DNA of 64,000 nt from Opitutaceae bacterium EW11 (GTDB taxonomy: Bacteria; Verrucomicrobiota; Verrucomicrobiia; Opitutales; Opitutaceae), in contig QAYY01000010.1 in the NCBI GenBank assembly GCA_003054665.1, positions 124,001 to 188,000 on the forward strand, read 5' to 3'. Below, piece by piece: positions 53,049 through 62,187 of the stretch. A model generated the notes under the pieces. It saw nothing but the letters and a program-made list of their open reading frames with translations. It was not told the DNA's origin and did not search any database. The number at the start of each line of letters is the position of its first letter. Position 1 is the first letter of the stretch. A program made the translations under genes and the position numbers.

Positions 53049-53438
53049 ATGAATAAGCTGTTCCGCGCCCTGATTGCGCTCGTTTCATTCGGTCTGTGCA
53101 CGTCGCTCTTCGCGGCCTCTCGCACTTGGGATCTCGGCTCACTCGAAAGCTCCAGAACCATCACCATCGAGATGTTTGTTGGCAGTGATTACACTTACGA
53201 ACTGATCAACAACTCTACCAACCAGACGGTGGCAGTCCTGTACACTCTGTGTTCGTTCGACTACAGCACGGAAGATCGGTACTATCAGGACTACTACAGC
53301 GGGTCCTCCGGTAGCCCATACCTGCGATGCAGCTGGGGCTCCTGGTCGCTGGAGAACCTCCCTGCAGGTGACTATTCGATCCGCGTCTCCGACGCCATGG
53401 TTCCACAAGACTACTACTCGCTGAGCAGCATATATTGA
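53049..53438 (+). CDS. Small secreted protein, tyrosine/serine-rich, unknown function
   Basis: 129 residues. A clear signal peptide (MNKLFRALIALVSFGLC, cleavage near LFAAS) precedes a mature domain of about 105 residues that is rich in Tyr and Ser and contains two cysteines (YTLCSFDY and YLRCSWGSW), which could form a disulfide. The pattern SWSLENLPAGDYSIRVSD resembles the last strands of small beta-sandwich or PKD/pre-peptidase-like domains. Codon use is less GC-rich than in neighbouring genes. Its own terminator lies 27 bp past the stop, so it is a stand-alone transcript. No family is recognised. Confidence 0.75.
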   Translation: MNKLFRALIALVSFGLCTSLFAASRTWDLGSLESSRTITIEMFVGSDYTYELINNSTNQTVAVLYTLCSFDYSTEDRYYQDYYSGSSGSPYLRCSWGSWSLENLPAGDYSIRVSDAMVPQDYYSLSSIY

Positions 53439-53464
53439 TGGATTGAAGACCAAATCCGGTACGA

Positions 53465-53492
53465 GGCCACGATGAGAATCGTGGCCTTTTTT
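53465..53492 (+). terminator. Rho-independent terminator of the small secreted protein
   Basis: A perfect 9-bp stem (GGCCACGAT / ATCGTGGCC) with loop GAGA and TTTTTT. Confidence 0.9.
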
Positions 53493-53558
53493 GTCCGCCG
53501 CTACGGTCGCTGAAGTGATCGCCGGGCCATTCCCCCATCGTCGGGGGTGCTGGCAAGA

Positions 53559-55616
53559 CTATCGTGCGCTCGAGCGAAGTGCCTCATGAGCGAGCGATAG
53601 ATTCGCACGGACACGGGCGTCGTCAGGGCGAAGCTTGAGCGACTCCTCGTACTGCTTCACTGCGCGATCTGCCTCTCCTTGGAGCAGATAAACGTTCCCC
53701 AAATTGGCCCGAATGTCGGGATCGTTCGGAGCGATTTCAACGGCAGCCTCGAGACGACGAGCCGCCTCTCCGTATCGGCCCATCTGGGCAAGAACGAGGC
53801 CCAACGTGGAGAGCGCATCACCTCGGTGCGGGTCAAACCTCAGAGCGGTTTCCAGCCGGGACTTCGCCTCAGCGTGATTTCCGAGTTTCGCCTCGAGCTG
53901 CCCGAGCCGCACCTGCGCTTCCACTAGGTCCGGGCGCACGTTTACGACCTCGTTGAATTGCCGGACCGCGTCGGCATCGCGCCCAAGTTCCTGGAGCGCC
54001 ACTCCGAGGTTGAAACGCGCGTCGACTGCCTCCGGCTGAAGCTCAATAGCGGTCTGCAGTTCCGAGGCAGCTTCCTGCGTCCGACCTGCGCGCAAGAGGG
54101 CGACGCCAAGATTGAGCCGAGCATCTGCAAACCGAGGAGCCCTGCTAACCGCGTCGGTGAGTTGCTGGATTGCCTCTGCCAACCGACCTCGCTGGAGCAA
54201 AGCGACGCCCCAGTTGTAGTGCGCCAGAACGTATTCAGGATCCAACTCGACGGCGCGCGCATACTCCAGTTCTGCCGCATCCAGGTGCCCACGGATCTGC
54301 AGGAGTCGGGCGAGGTTGTTGTGTGCCCTCGCACTTCCGGGGTAGTCCGCGACATTCGCCTGCCAGAGGGAGAGTTCGTCACGGTAAACGGCATTCCGCG
54401 AGACGGTGAGCCAAGCGAACGCTCCTGCGACGAGCAGAAGAACCGGCAAAGCAGCGGGGCCGGCGAAACGTCTGACGGTCCCGACGAAGAGCGCCACGAT
54501 CGCCGCCAGTGGAAGGTACATCCGATGCTCCGCCATGGTTTGGGCCACGAGCGGAACCACGCTCGAACTGGGCGACAGGACGAGGAAGAACCAGGCGCCG
54601 AGGAACCCGATCACTGGCCGCTTCATCAGCGCCCAAACGGTGACCGCGAGTAGCGCAACGACCGCAATGGCCTGCCAGATCACCTCCGAAAGGGAGGCGG
54701 GCACGCCCGTGCCGTAGTCGAGCACGAGGGGGTGAGGCCAGATCGAGAGCTTCAGATAGAGAACGAGCGCCTCGCATTGTTTGAGCAGGTAAGACCACGC
54801 GGAGACGCCTGCGCCGAAACCGGCAGATACGCCTCGGGACCCGCCGAGGCCCGCGAGGAGGAAGACAAGAACGAGCCAGGTCGCCGCCAGAGCGAGATAG
54901 TACCGTCGCCGGAGTCGCCACGCGTCCCGAAACGATCCTGAGACAAACGTCCGGTCATAGAGCAGAACCAGGAGGGGCGCCGTGGCGACGATTTCTTTGC
55001 TCGCCAGCCCGAGCGCACAAGCCGCAACCGAGAATGCGAGCCATCCCTTCGAATCCGGCACAGGGTCCACCGCTCGGGCGAAACCATAGAGAGTCAGGAG
55101 ATAACATAGACTGGCCAATGATTCCGAACGCTGAGCTACACAGACGACCGTTTCAGTCGCAAGCGGATGCAGGGCCCAAAGAACGGTAATGGCGGGAGCC
55201 AGCCAGCTCGGCCCAAGCGTTTTATGTCCAGCAGCAGAGAGACGATTCGCCGCTCGACGCACGAGCGACATCAGAACCAGCGCGGCCAACACATGGATCG
55301 CTACGTTCACCGCGTGATAGCTCCACGGATTTGTGCCGCTGATGGCGTAGTTGACCGCGTACGACGCATTCAGAAGCGGGCGGCCTGTCGTGGTACTTCC
55401 ATCTGTCGGAGGCTGAAGAACGGCCCACGAGCCGAGCTTGCGGATAGAAGGGTTGTTCAGAACGGCGCCCGCATCGTCGAAAAGGAATGGGGCGGTCAGG
55501 CTGTTCGCGTACGCTAACGCGCTGAGCGCGGCGACAACGAACGCCCACATCCAAACCGTGCAATCAAGAGGTGGGCTCTTTGGGGCGGGAGCCGAGCGTG
55601 GCGGAAAAACGGGCAT
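53559..55616 (-). CDS. Polytopic membrane protein with C-terminal TPR array (TMTC/GT-C-like)
   Basis: 685 residues. The N-terminal two-thirds (about 20-430) carry some ten hydrophobic segments. The first loop has YANSLTAPFLFDDAGAVLNN, an Asp-Asp motif placed as in GT-C-type O-mannosyltransferases of the TMTC/PMT group, followed by GRPLLNASYAVNY and ALHPLATETVVCVAQRSE, also typical of that group. The C-terminal part (about 440-685) holds about seven tetratricopeptide repeats (for example AHNNLARLLQIRGHLDAAE, AHYNWGVALLQRGRLAEAI). Close homologues are common in Verrucomicrobia and are usually annotated only as TPR proteins. A protein glycosyltransferase role is possible but inferred. The gene is monocistronic. 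Confidence 0.85.
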   Translation of the reverse strand: MPVFPPRSAPAPKSPPLDCTVWMWAFVVAALSALAYANSLTAPFLFDDAGAVLNNPSIRKLGSWAVLQPPTDGSTTTGRPLLNASYAVNYAISGTNPWSYHAVNVAIHVLAALVLMSLVRRAANRLSAAGHKTLGPSWLAPAITVLWALHPLATETVVCVAQRSESLASLCYLLTLYGFARAVDPVPDSKGWLAFSVAACALGLASKEIVATAPLLVLLYDRTFVSGSFRDAWRLRRRYYLALAATWLVLVFLLAGLGGSRGVSAGFGAGVSAWSYLLKQCEALVLYLKLSIWPHPLVLDYGTGVPASLSEVIWQAIAVVALLAVTVWALMKRPVIGFLGAWFFLVLSPSSSVVPLVAQTMAEHRMYLPLAAIVALFVGTVRRFAGPAALPVLLLVAGAFAWLTVSRNAVYRDELSLWQANVADYPGSARAHNNLARLLQIRGHLDAAELEYARAVELDPEYVLAHYNWGVALLQRGRLAEAIQQLTDAVSRAPRFADARLNLGVALLRAGRTQEAASELQTAIELQPEAVDARFNLGVALQELGRDADAVRQFNEVVNVRPDLVEAQVRLGQLEAKLGNHAEAKSRLETALRFDPHRGDALSTLGLVLAQMGRYGEAARRLEAAVEIAPNDPDIRANLGNVYLLQGEADRAVKQYEESLKLRPDDARVRANLSLAHEALRSSAR

Positions 55617-55936
55617 CGGGGCGGGGGTCAGGCCTAACGATACCGCCAGTGTTCACTCTTTTGCGGTGGGATCGAGCGGTTTTGCGGAAGACGACCTCCG
55701 TTCTGCCGCAGTGGATACGGCGATCCCTTCTGCCGCCAACTCGCTCGCGGCTGAACCGGTACGTCTCCGCAATCACACCCGCCGCCTTTCTTGCGCAGAT
55801 CGCGAGCCTATCGCGTGGCGCCGCGCTTGCGCGCGAGACCGCACTCCCGACACCGCTGCTCGATGGCATCCCTCTCACGTGAATACGTCCGCGCACCCTT
55901 GTAATCCGGCACTTCTATCTCGCGCCACAAGACAGC
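55617..55936. other. 320-bp intergenic region, no gene seen
   Basis: Between the TPR gene start and the terminator of the TonB receptor. Frames on both strands are arginine-rich and unlike proteins. It presumably holds the TPR gene promoter. Confidence 0.4.
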
Positions 55937-55969
55937 AAAAAAAAGCTCCCTCCGTTTCCGGAGGGAGCT
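55937..55969 (-). terminator. Rho-independent terminator of the TonB receptor
   Basis: On the minus strand an 11-bp stem (AGCTCCCTCCG / CGGAGGGAGCT) with a short loop is followed by TTTTTTTT, 31 bp past the receptor stop. Confidence 0.92.
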
Positions 55970-55999
55970 CGAAGTTCTGTCTAGCTGTTCTCGGATCGA

Positions 56000-58900
56000 T
56001 TAGAACTCGAACGTCGAGGAGAGAACGAACTGACGGGAGTCGATGATACGATAGGCATACGGCAGACCGTCCCAATTGACGGCGATGGGCCGTAGGCCAC
56101 CGTTCTCGAACACGTCGTTGCAGTTCAGCTGGATCTTCCACTTCACGCGGTCGTTCCAGATCTTGCGTCCGTACGCGATCCAGAGATCGGTGTAGTAGTT
56201 GCCGTTGTCCAGGTAGACCGGCTTGGTCGGATCCGAAGCCGTGATGACTGTCGGGCGGGTCGGGTCAGCCGCTTTGCCGAGGTAACCCACGGCCGCTTTG
56301 GACTCATACCGCTCGCTGCCACCGACCGAGAAGCCCTTCGCCCAGCCGCGGCTGAACTGGTAATTCGAGATCAGGCTGGCGTGGTACTTGCGCTGATTGG
56401 CTGCCACGGCGCCTTCGAGCGCCTTGGCGATGCCGTACTGCGACTCGACGTTGTTGTTGAAGTAATTCTGAGTGTTCGTATTGCCGTCGGTGTTGTTCAC
56501 CTTGGCGGCAGAGCTGTAGCCATATGCGCTCCAGAAGTCCTTCAGTGAATACTCGGTGCCATTCGCATCGGTGAATTCCGTAGCCGGGAGGTTGCCCGGC
56601 GCTTTCGCGCTGGTCCAAACCGGCATACGAACGGCCTTCCATTCGTCGTACTGCGGAGCGATGTTGGTGTACGTCGTTTCCTGCTTGGAAGCAGTGACTT
56701 TGATCGTCCAGCTGTTCGTCGGATTGTACGTCAGCTGAAGTTCGAGACCCTTGGCCTTCGTGTCCTGAGTGCCACCGACAGAAACGCCGGCATAATAGTC
56801 GCGAGGCAGCCCCATGATCTGGTAGACGCGGTCGATTTGAGCGTCCGTCAGAGTGGTGCTGTTCCACTTCTTGTCGTTCAGGTAGTCCGCACCGTCTTGG
56901 ATGCGCACAATCGTCGCCGCCCAGTTGTACATGAGCGTGGTGTCGCCGTAGGCAAGACGGGTCAGAAGCGTGCCGGCGTCGCTGGTGCGAGCATTGGTCG
57001 CTTTCGTCTCAAACCAGTTGACACGGCCGACGAGCTTGTTGCCAAAGAGCTGGAAGCCGATGCCGATATCTTTGCCGTCGCCCTCGGGCTTCGGGAGCGA
57101 TTTGCCGAAGTAGTCCGTCTGGTAGTTGGCCGGCGGGTTGAAGTTGTCGGACTTGTTCACGTAGATCGTGAGTCCGTCGACAAACTCAGCCCAGGTGTTG
57201 CCATTCTCCACACCACTGCGGAGGAAGCGCATGCCTTTGAACGGACGAATCGCGGCGCCAATCGTTTTCGTGTCGCCCTTCATCTCGTCCCAGCGATCCC
57301 AGCGGTTCATGACCAAGCCGTAGTCGGCCTGACCGTCCGAGAAGACTTCGGTCGTCTTCAACGCGGCGCTCACGACGTTTCCGTCCTTATCCTTGATGAT
57401 ACCCGTCGTCGTCTTGCGCGCCTTGTAGTCGTCATGGCGCCAGCCGAGGGTCGTCACGATGCGCTCATCGAGGAAGTAGCTCTGAAGACCGGCGTTGAGG
57501 CTTTCGACCTCACGGCGAGTTTTGTAACTACCGTTGTCCGCAAAGATGATCGCGTTGGCGATCGAGGCAGTCTCCCACTTTCCGGTGTCGTAGTTGTACA
57601 CCGTGATGTTGTTCACCTGGGGATGCTCCCAGCCCTTGTTGCCCCAGAAGCCGGTCGATTGTGTGACGGTGGCCTGCGGGTCGCCCGGGCTGGCGAGGTA
57701 ATAATTACGCTGCATGTATCCGGAACCGTTGTTCCAGAGATTCCAGCCTGCGACAGCGGCATTGGGCATGTAGCGGAGACGAGCTTGGTCGTCGCCGGCG
57801 GCAATCCAATTCATGCGCCAGCGCTCGATGCGGGCGTCGACGTACTGCGCGGACCACATGCCGAGGAGACGATGTTTGCCCAGCCACTTCATCCAGTCGT
57901 TGCGGCGGGTGAAGTCGGCCTCGTACGCGAGCATGGCGCGATAATTGTCGCTCAGCTCCCAGTTCTTGAACGTATCGGGTGTATAATCCTGCACGTACGG
58001 CAGGCCGAAGTACTGGTTCACGTCGCCATTCGGCAACTTCAGGTTGGTGTCGATCGCGAGGGTCGAACCCGTCAGCTGCGAGATCGTATAGTTATCGATC
58101 GAGCTGACATCCTGACGCAGCCAACCGGCGCTGAAATGGAGATTCGGGAGAATCTCCTGCTCAACTTCGAAGTTGTAGTTCTGTGCCTTCGTGTAACCGA
58201 AGTTAGCCTGGTTCGTGTTGTACTTGGTCCAATCGTAGATCGCCTTGTTCGTCACCCCGGGGTATTGGTAGGTCCCGATGGTATAGGTCTTCCCGTCCAT
58301 CGTCATCGTCGGCGTGGGCAGGTTGGTCGAAGATGTCCAGCGACGATCATAGATCGCATAGCGAGGATCCTGAGCGACCCATCCCTCGGAGGCAGGCGTG
58401 ACTTTCTGAGCCGGATCGGTCCAAGCATCGACCACCAGCACCGGATTGCGCTGGAAGTAGTCAACCATCTGGCCGTTGTCGATGCGGAGCAGCGGACGGC
58501 TGACTTGATCCCAATTAATGCCAGCCACGTAGTTCGGCGACGTCGTCGAATTGAGCGCTGCGTCATTCGTCAGCTGCCCAGCGACGTAGCCGGGAGACTT
58601 GGAGTCGAAGACATACGGCCCCTTGACCACGCCGGTGTCCATAATGGTCACCGTACGGGAAATCGGATCGTAACCCGGGCGGCCTGACTGCAGCCACGGC
58701 GTGACAAAATCACGCGGGGTCAGAAAGTTCGGGCGGTTCGCATCGTTGCGGTAGTTCTCGAAACTCGCGCGGAGGGTCGTCTTCTGGAACGGACGATACG
58801 TGACCGCAGCATATTGACGACGGGTCAGGTCGTACGAGGGCTTCCGATCGAACTGCTGATTGTTATACAGGCCGGCCACATAGATGCCCAACTTGTCTTT

Positions 58901-59626
58901 GATCAGCGCACGATTCACGGCGAAGCTGCCGCGCATCGTTCCGTAGTTGTCCGTACGAAGGCCGATGGAATTCGTGTCCTTGACGGTGGAGGCGGTAGCC
59001 GTCGACTGATTCACGATGCCGGCGGGCGTGCCGAGACCGAAAAGCAGCGAGTTCGGGCCGCGGGAGATTTCAATCGACTGCGTGTTGTACGCATCGAACG
59101 GCACGCGGCGGCTGGCCGGGTAGTAATTGAGCGCGATGTCCGGCGCGGCGAGACCGCGGACGCGGTTCGACTGCGCGTTCATCGTCGCGTCACCGTTGTT
59201 GCCGAAGCTGTAGCCGGAGACCGTATCCTTGGCCGTGCCGCGGTCGACGATCAGAGGCGTGTAGGTGCTCGAACCTTCGGTGTTCGCCTCGTAGCGGAAC
59301 ACGTCGTTGATATCGAGGGAGGCGGTGTCCTCCATTTGCTGCTTCGTCACAACCGAGATGGAAGACGCAAGGTCGGCGAGGTTCGACTTGATGCGGCTGC
59401 CGGCCAGGGTGTTTTCGGCGTAGTAGCCCTTGTCCTTGGTCGAATCGACCTGGAACGGGCTCAGCACGATCAACTCTTCTTCGTTGGTCGTGTTCGCGCC
59501 GTTGTTGGCGGCGGTGTTACCTGTCTGCTGGTTTGCTTGCTGCGCAGACAACGGAAGCGCGAGCGCCAACACAGGGGCGTACCGCGCCAGGCGTTGCCAT
59601 GGCAGGGATGGGTGTTTTGAGGACAT
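56000..59626 (-). CDS. Very large TonB-dependent outer-membrane receptor
   Basis: About 1208 residues from ATG 59626, which starts MSSKHPSLPWQRLARYAPV, a basic signal peptide with cleavage near PLSAQQ; GTG 59635 is a possible alternative. An Asn/Thr-rich spacer leads to ELIVLSPFQVDSTKDKGYY, the same TonB-box-like entry motif as the receptor at 17405. The plug domain follows (NLADLASSISVVTKQQMED, ISRGPNSLLFGLGTPAGIVN), then a long barrel ending in QFVLSSTFEF. It is divergent from two LacI-type genes, which suggests sugar-responsive control. Codon use is somewhat less GC-rich than that of the other receptors. The substrate is unknown. Confidence 0.93.
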   Translation of the reverse strand: MSSKHPSLPWQRLARYAPVLALALPLSAQQANQQTGNTAANNGANTTNEEELIVLSPFQVDSTKDKGYYAENTLAGSRIKSNLADLASSISVVTKQQMEDTASLDINDVFRYEANTEGSSTYTPLIVDRGTAKDTVSGYSFGNNGDATMNAQSNRVRGLAAPDIALNYYPASRRVPFDAYNTQSIEISRGPNSLLFGLGTPAGIVNQSTATASTVKDTNSIGLRTDNYGTMRGSFAVNRALIKDKLGIYVAGLYNNQQFDRKPSYDLTRRQYAAVTYRPFQKTTLRASFENYRNDANRPNFLTPRDFVTPWLQSGRPGYDPISRTVTIMDTGVVKGPYVFDSKSPGYVAGQLTNDAALNSTTSPNYVAGINWDQVSRPLLRIDNGQMVDYFQRNPVLVVDAWTDPAQKVTPASEGWVAQDPRYAIYDRRWTSSTNLPTPTMTMDGKTYTIGTYQYPGVTNKAIYDWTKYNTNQANFGYTKAQNYNFEVEQEILPNLHFSAGWLRQDVSSIDNYTISQLTGSTLAIDTNLKLPNGDVNQYFGLPYVQDYTPDTFKNWELSDNYRAMLAYEADFTRRNDWMKWLGKHRLLGMWSAQYVDARIERWRMNWIAAGDDQARLRYMPNAAVAGWNLWNNGSGYMQRNYYLASPGDPQATVTQSTGFWGNKGWEHPQVNNITVYNYDTGKWETASIANAIIFADNGSYKTRREVESLNAGLQSYFLDERIVTTLGWRHDDYKARKTTTGIIKDKDGNVVSAALKTTEVFSDGQADYGLVMNRWDRWDEMKGDTKTIGAAIRPFKGMRFLRSGVENGNTWAEFVDGLTIYVNKSDNFNPPANYQTDYFGKSLPKPEGDGKDIGIGFQLFGNKLVGRVNWFETKATNARTSDAGTLLTRLAYGDTTLMYNWAATIVRIQDGADYLNDKKWNSTTLTDAQIDRVYQIMGLPRDYYAGVSVGGTQDTKAKGLELQLTYNPTNSWTIKVTASKQETTYTNIAPQYDEWKAVRMPVWTSAKAPGNLPATEFTDANGTEYSLKDFWSAYGYSSAAKVNNTDGNTNTQNYFNNNVESQYGIAKALEGAVAANQRKYHASLISNYQFSRGWAKGFSVGGSERYESKAAVGYLGKAADPTRPTVITASDPTKPVYLDNGNYYTDLWIAYGRKIWNDRVKWKIQLNCNDVFENGGLRPIAVNWDGLPYAYRIIDSRQFVLSSTFEF

Positions 59627-59729
59627 GTTAAGCACAGAGGACTTCGGCCCCGATCGTCTGGGGATATCGGGACCGCTTGGTGGTTGGGGGAACGGGTAGA
59701 TAGGACCCGGATCTATTTTCCCTTACATG

Positions 59730-59756
59730 CCAGCTTGGTGCGCTGCACAAAGCTGG
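59730..59756 (-). promoter_or_regulatory. Hairpin in the TonB receptor 5' leader
   Basis: The stem CCAGCTT / AAGCTGG encloses an inner GTGC / GCAC stem, and flanking TTTCCC / GGGAAA can extend it. It sits just downstream of the candidate -10, so it would be near the 5' end of the mRNA. Confidence 0.45.
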
Positions 59757-59765
59757 GGAAATCTG

Positions 59766-59795
59766 ACAGTAATGTTTTTGCACTTTCGGGTCCAA
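59766..59795 (-). promoter_or_regulatory. Candidate promoter with CATTACTGT element for the TonB receptor
   Basis: On the minus strand TTGGAC (59790-59795), an 18-bp spacer, then TACTGT (59766-59771) within CATTACTGT. It implies a leader of about 130 nt before the ATG at 59626. Confidence 0.45.
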
Positions 59796-60119
59796 GATGC
59801 ACGCCCAATTCGTTGAAGAATCCCGATATCGCCGGGACGGATCTTTCTCGGCTCCCGTAGTTAAAAGTTTGTTACACACGAGCGGCATCGAGGGTTTCGC
59901 AGGCCTAAATCCGCTGTATTGAGCCTCAACTACAGCAGAACGAAGCGGTCGGCAGGAAAGATCGAAAAGGTAAGGAAAACACCTCAGTGCCTTCCCTCGG
60001 CGTACAAACGTCATCCACTCTCGTGAGCCCGCTCTCAATCCGCCCCGAGTCCGTTTGCTTGACCGGAACGTACATCCATTCATTCGTTTGAGTAATCCCG
60101 GTTCCCCGATCCCCCGAGC

Positions 60120-61160
60120 GTGTATTCGAGCCCCACTATCAAAGACGTAGCCCGCGCCGCGGGAGTTCATTTCACCACCGTGTCGATGGCCCTCCGCGGG
60201 CATCCCAGCATTCCCGCCGCCACGAGGGACCGCATCGTGGCGGTCGCGGGCCGCATCGGGTACCGCCGCGACGAGGTGTTTTCGGCGTTGAGCAACCGGC
60301 GGTCGCGTGCGGTCGGCTCCCGCTACGTGCCTCGCATGGCCTATGTGGCCAATCGTTCCCCGGAAGAAGGTTTTTTCGACCGGCCCCACAATCGAATGCT
60401 GGTCGAGGGCGCGCGGAAACAAGCCGAGACACTCGGCTATCAATTCGAACTGCTCTTTGTGGACAAAGGGCATCACGATTCTGCCACGCTCTACCGCCAT
60501 CTGAAAAACGAGGGCATTTCGGGGCTCATTATCGGCGCATTCGAGCCAGCCCGTAGAACTTTCGAGCTGAATTGGAGCGAATTCTGCGTCGTCAAGGTGG
60601 ACTCGCGGCACATGCCGCCGCCCGTGACGTTTGTATCCACAGACCAAGTTGCCGGTGTGCGGGTGGCTTTTCAGCGCATGAAGGCGCTCGGGTACAAGCG
60701 GATAGGCCTCGCGATCGGCATCGAGGACGAAGAGAGCACGGACGACATGCACCTCTCCGGATTTCTCCTGGAACGATCGACGTCTCCAACTTCCGCCTCT
60801 GTGCCTCCGCTCCTATTTCCCCGAGGCGCCAACCAGACTGTGGCAGTGCCGCTCCTTCGGAAGTGGATTTCCGAATACGACGTCGACAGCGTGATCTGCA
60901 ACTGGACGAACATCCGACCGATGCTGGGCTCCGCAGGCTACCGCTGCCCCGAAGACATCGCGTGCGCCTGCCTCTGCCTCCGACGGCGCAATCGATCCGT
61001 GGCGGGCGTCGTCTCCAACATGGGACTCGTCGGAGAACGCGTCGCCGGGCTCCTGGCAACTCTGATGCGCACCGAAAGGCGCGGAATCCCCGAACTAGCC
61101 ACCGCCACCCTCGTAAACGGAATCTGGAATGACGGCGCAACCGCACCGCTCCGCAAATAA
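60120..61160 (+). CDS. LacI-family transcriptional regulator
   Basis: 346 residues from GTG 60120. The N-terminal HTH is canonical: TIKDVARAAGVHFTTVSMAL, with hinge RRDEVFSALSNRRS. The effector domain of the periplasmic-binding-protein fold follows (RMLVEGARKQAETLGYQF, GISGLIIGAFEPARRT, FVSTDQVAGVRVAFQRMKA), and the C-terminal part shows IISEYDVDS-like VISNW features (YDVDSVICNWTNIRP). Members bind operators and respond to sugars or sugar phosphates. It is divergent from the large TonB receptor at 56000-59626 and overlaps a second LacI gene by 32 bp, so the pair is co-expressed and probably controls that receptor (inference). Confidence 0.88.
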   Translation: MYSSPTIKDVARAAGVHFTTVSMALRGHPSIPAATRDRIVAVAGRIGYRRDEVFSALSNRRSRAVGSRYVPRMAYVANRSPEEGFFDRPHNRMLVEGARKQAETLGYQFELLFVDKGHHDSATLYRHLKNEGISGLIIGAFEPARRTFELNWSEFCVVKVDSRHMPPPVTFVSTDQVAGVRVAFQRMKALGYKRIGLAIGIEDEESTDDMHLSGFLLERSTSPTSASVPPLLFPRGANQTVAVPLLRKWISEYDVDSVICNWTNIRPMLGSAGYRCPEDIACACLCLRRRNRSVAGVVSNMGLVGERVAGLLATLMRTERRGIPELATATLVNGIWNDGATAPLRK

Positions 61161-62187
61161 GTCCGCGGCCAACCGCAAGCCGCCCACCATGCGCGATGTC
61201 GCAAAAGCGGCCGGCGGGGTTCACCCGTCCACCGTGTCGCTCGCGCTCCGGAACCACCCGGGGATCTCCGATGCGACAAGGAAGCGGGTGCGCGCGGCGG
61301 CCCGGAAGCTTGGATACCGACCCGATCCGCTCCTCGACGCCTTCAACACGCACCGGCTCGAGGTGCTGCCCCACAAGGCGCTTCCGTTGATCGCGTTTGT
61401 GGCGGACTTCGACTCTCGGGCGCTGCTGGAAAAATCGCCGGCACATCGGGCGATCTGGGCGGGCGCGCGACAGGCAGCCGAAACGCTCCATTGCCACATC
61501 GAGTTGTTCCTCCTCTCGAAAGAACAGCTCACGCCCGAGCGGCTTCACTCGATCCTGCGCGCCCGCGGAATCGCCAGCCTCGTCATCGGCGCCTGCCGTC
61601 CGGCCACGAACCGGCTCGCGTTTGACTGGAGCGACTACAGCGCCGTGATGATCGAAAGCAGCCACCTCGACGTGCCGCTCTATGCCGTTTGCTCAGACCA
61701 CCGGCAGGCCGCACGGCTCGCCTCACAGAAGCTGAGGAATCTCGGCTACGAGCGCGTTGGGCTCGCCGCCGCCAGTTCCGCCGACCTGGCGCGCGCCGGG
61801 TACCTGCTCGAGCAAAGCCGGATGCCGGGAGACGGCCCCAAGACGGTGCTGGACGCGCAACCAAGCACTTCGGGTTCCGACGTCGCCACGTGGATACGCG
61901 AGCATCGGCTGGACGCCGTGATCACCGATCAGCCCGACCTGCAGGCCAAGCTCGCCACTGCCGCCTTGCGCGTGCCGTCCGACGCAGCCGTAGCCCTGCT
62001 GGGCACCGACGGCGGAATGCCGCAGACAGCCGGCGTGGTGTTCGACCACGCGCGCATCGGAGCCCAAGCGGTCGAGCAGGTGGTCAGCCTCATGCGCACC
62101 AATCAGCGCGGGTTGCCCGCGACGGCTTCGTGCACCTACGTCCCGGCCTCCTGGCGAGATGGCGCCTCCGCGCCGGCCAAGGCATAA
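61129..62187 (+). CDS. Second LacI-family regulator with one-residue insertion in the HTH turn
   Basis: 352 residues; its start overlaps the preceding LacI gene by 32 bp in another frame. The HTH reads TMRDVAKAAGGVHPSTVSLAL: relative to its neighbour and to the family (KAAGV-x-x-x-TVS) there is one extra glycine in the turn between the first two helices. The hinge region YRPDPLLDAFNTHR and the effector domain (RAIWAGARQAAETLHCHIE, GIASLVIGACRPATNR, VCSDHRQAARLASQKL) are intact. The insertion could alter spacing of the recognition helix or be tolerated in the loop. It probably acts with the first LacI protein on the divergent receptor or on a shared regulon. Confidence 0.88.
   Translation: MTAQPHRSANKSAANRKPPTMRDVAKAAGGVHPSTVSLALRNHPGISDATRKRVRAAARKLGYRPDPLLDAFNTHRLEVLPHKALPLIAFVADFDSRALLEKSPAHRAIWAGARQAAETLHCHIELFLLSKEQLTPERLHSILRARGIASLVIGACRPATNRLAFDWSDYSAVMIESSHLDVPLYAVCSDHRQAARLASQKLRNLGYERVGLAAASSADLARAGYLLEQSRMPGDGPKTVLDAQPSTSGSDVATWIREHRLDAVITDQPDLQAKLATAALRVPSDAAVALLGTDGGMPQTAGVVFDHARIGAQAVEQVVSLMRTNQRGLPATASCTYVPASWRDGASAPAKA

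Larger units (their letters stand above)
59627..60119. other. 493-bp divergent regulatory region between TonB receptor and lacI genes
   Basis: It is relatively AT-rich. It contains the receptor promoter candidate (59766-59795), a leader hairpin (59730-59756) and, near 60058, TTGACC, which could be a -35 for the lacI genes although its -10 is poor. No clear LacI-type palindromic operator was identified by eye. Confidence 0.5.
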
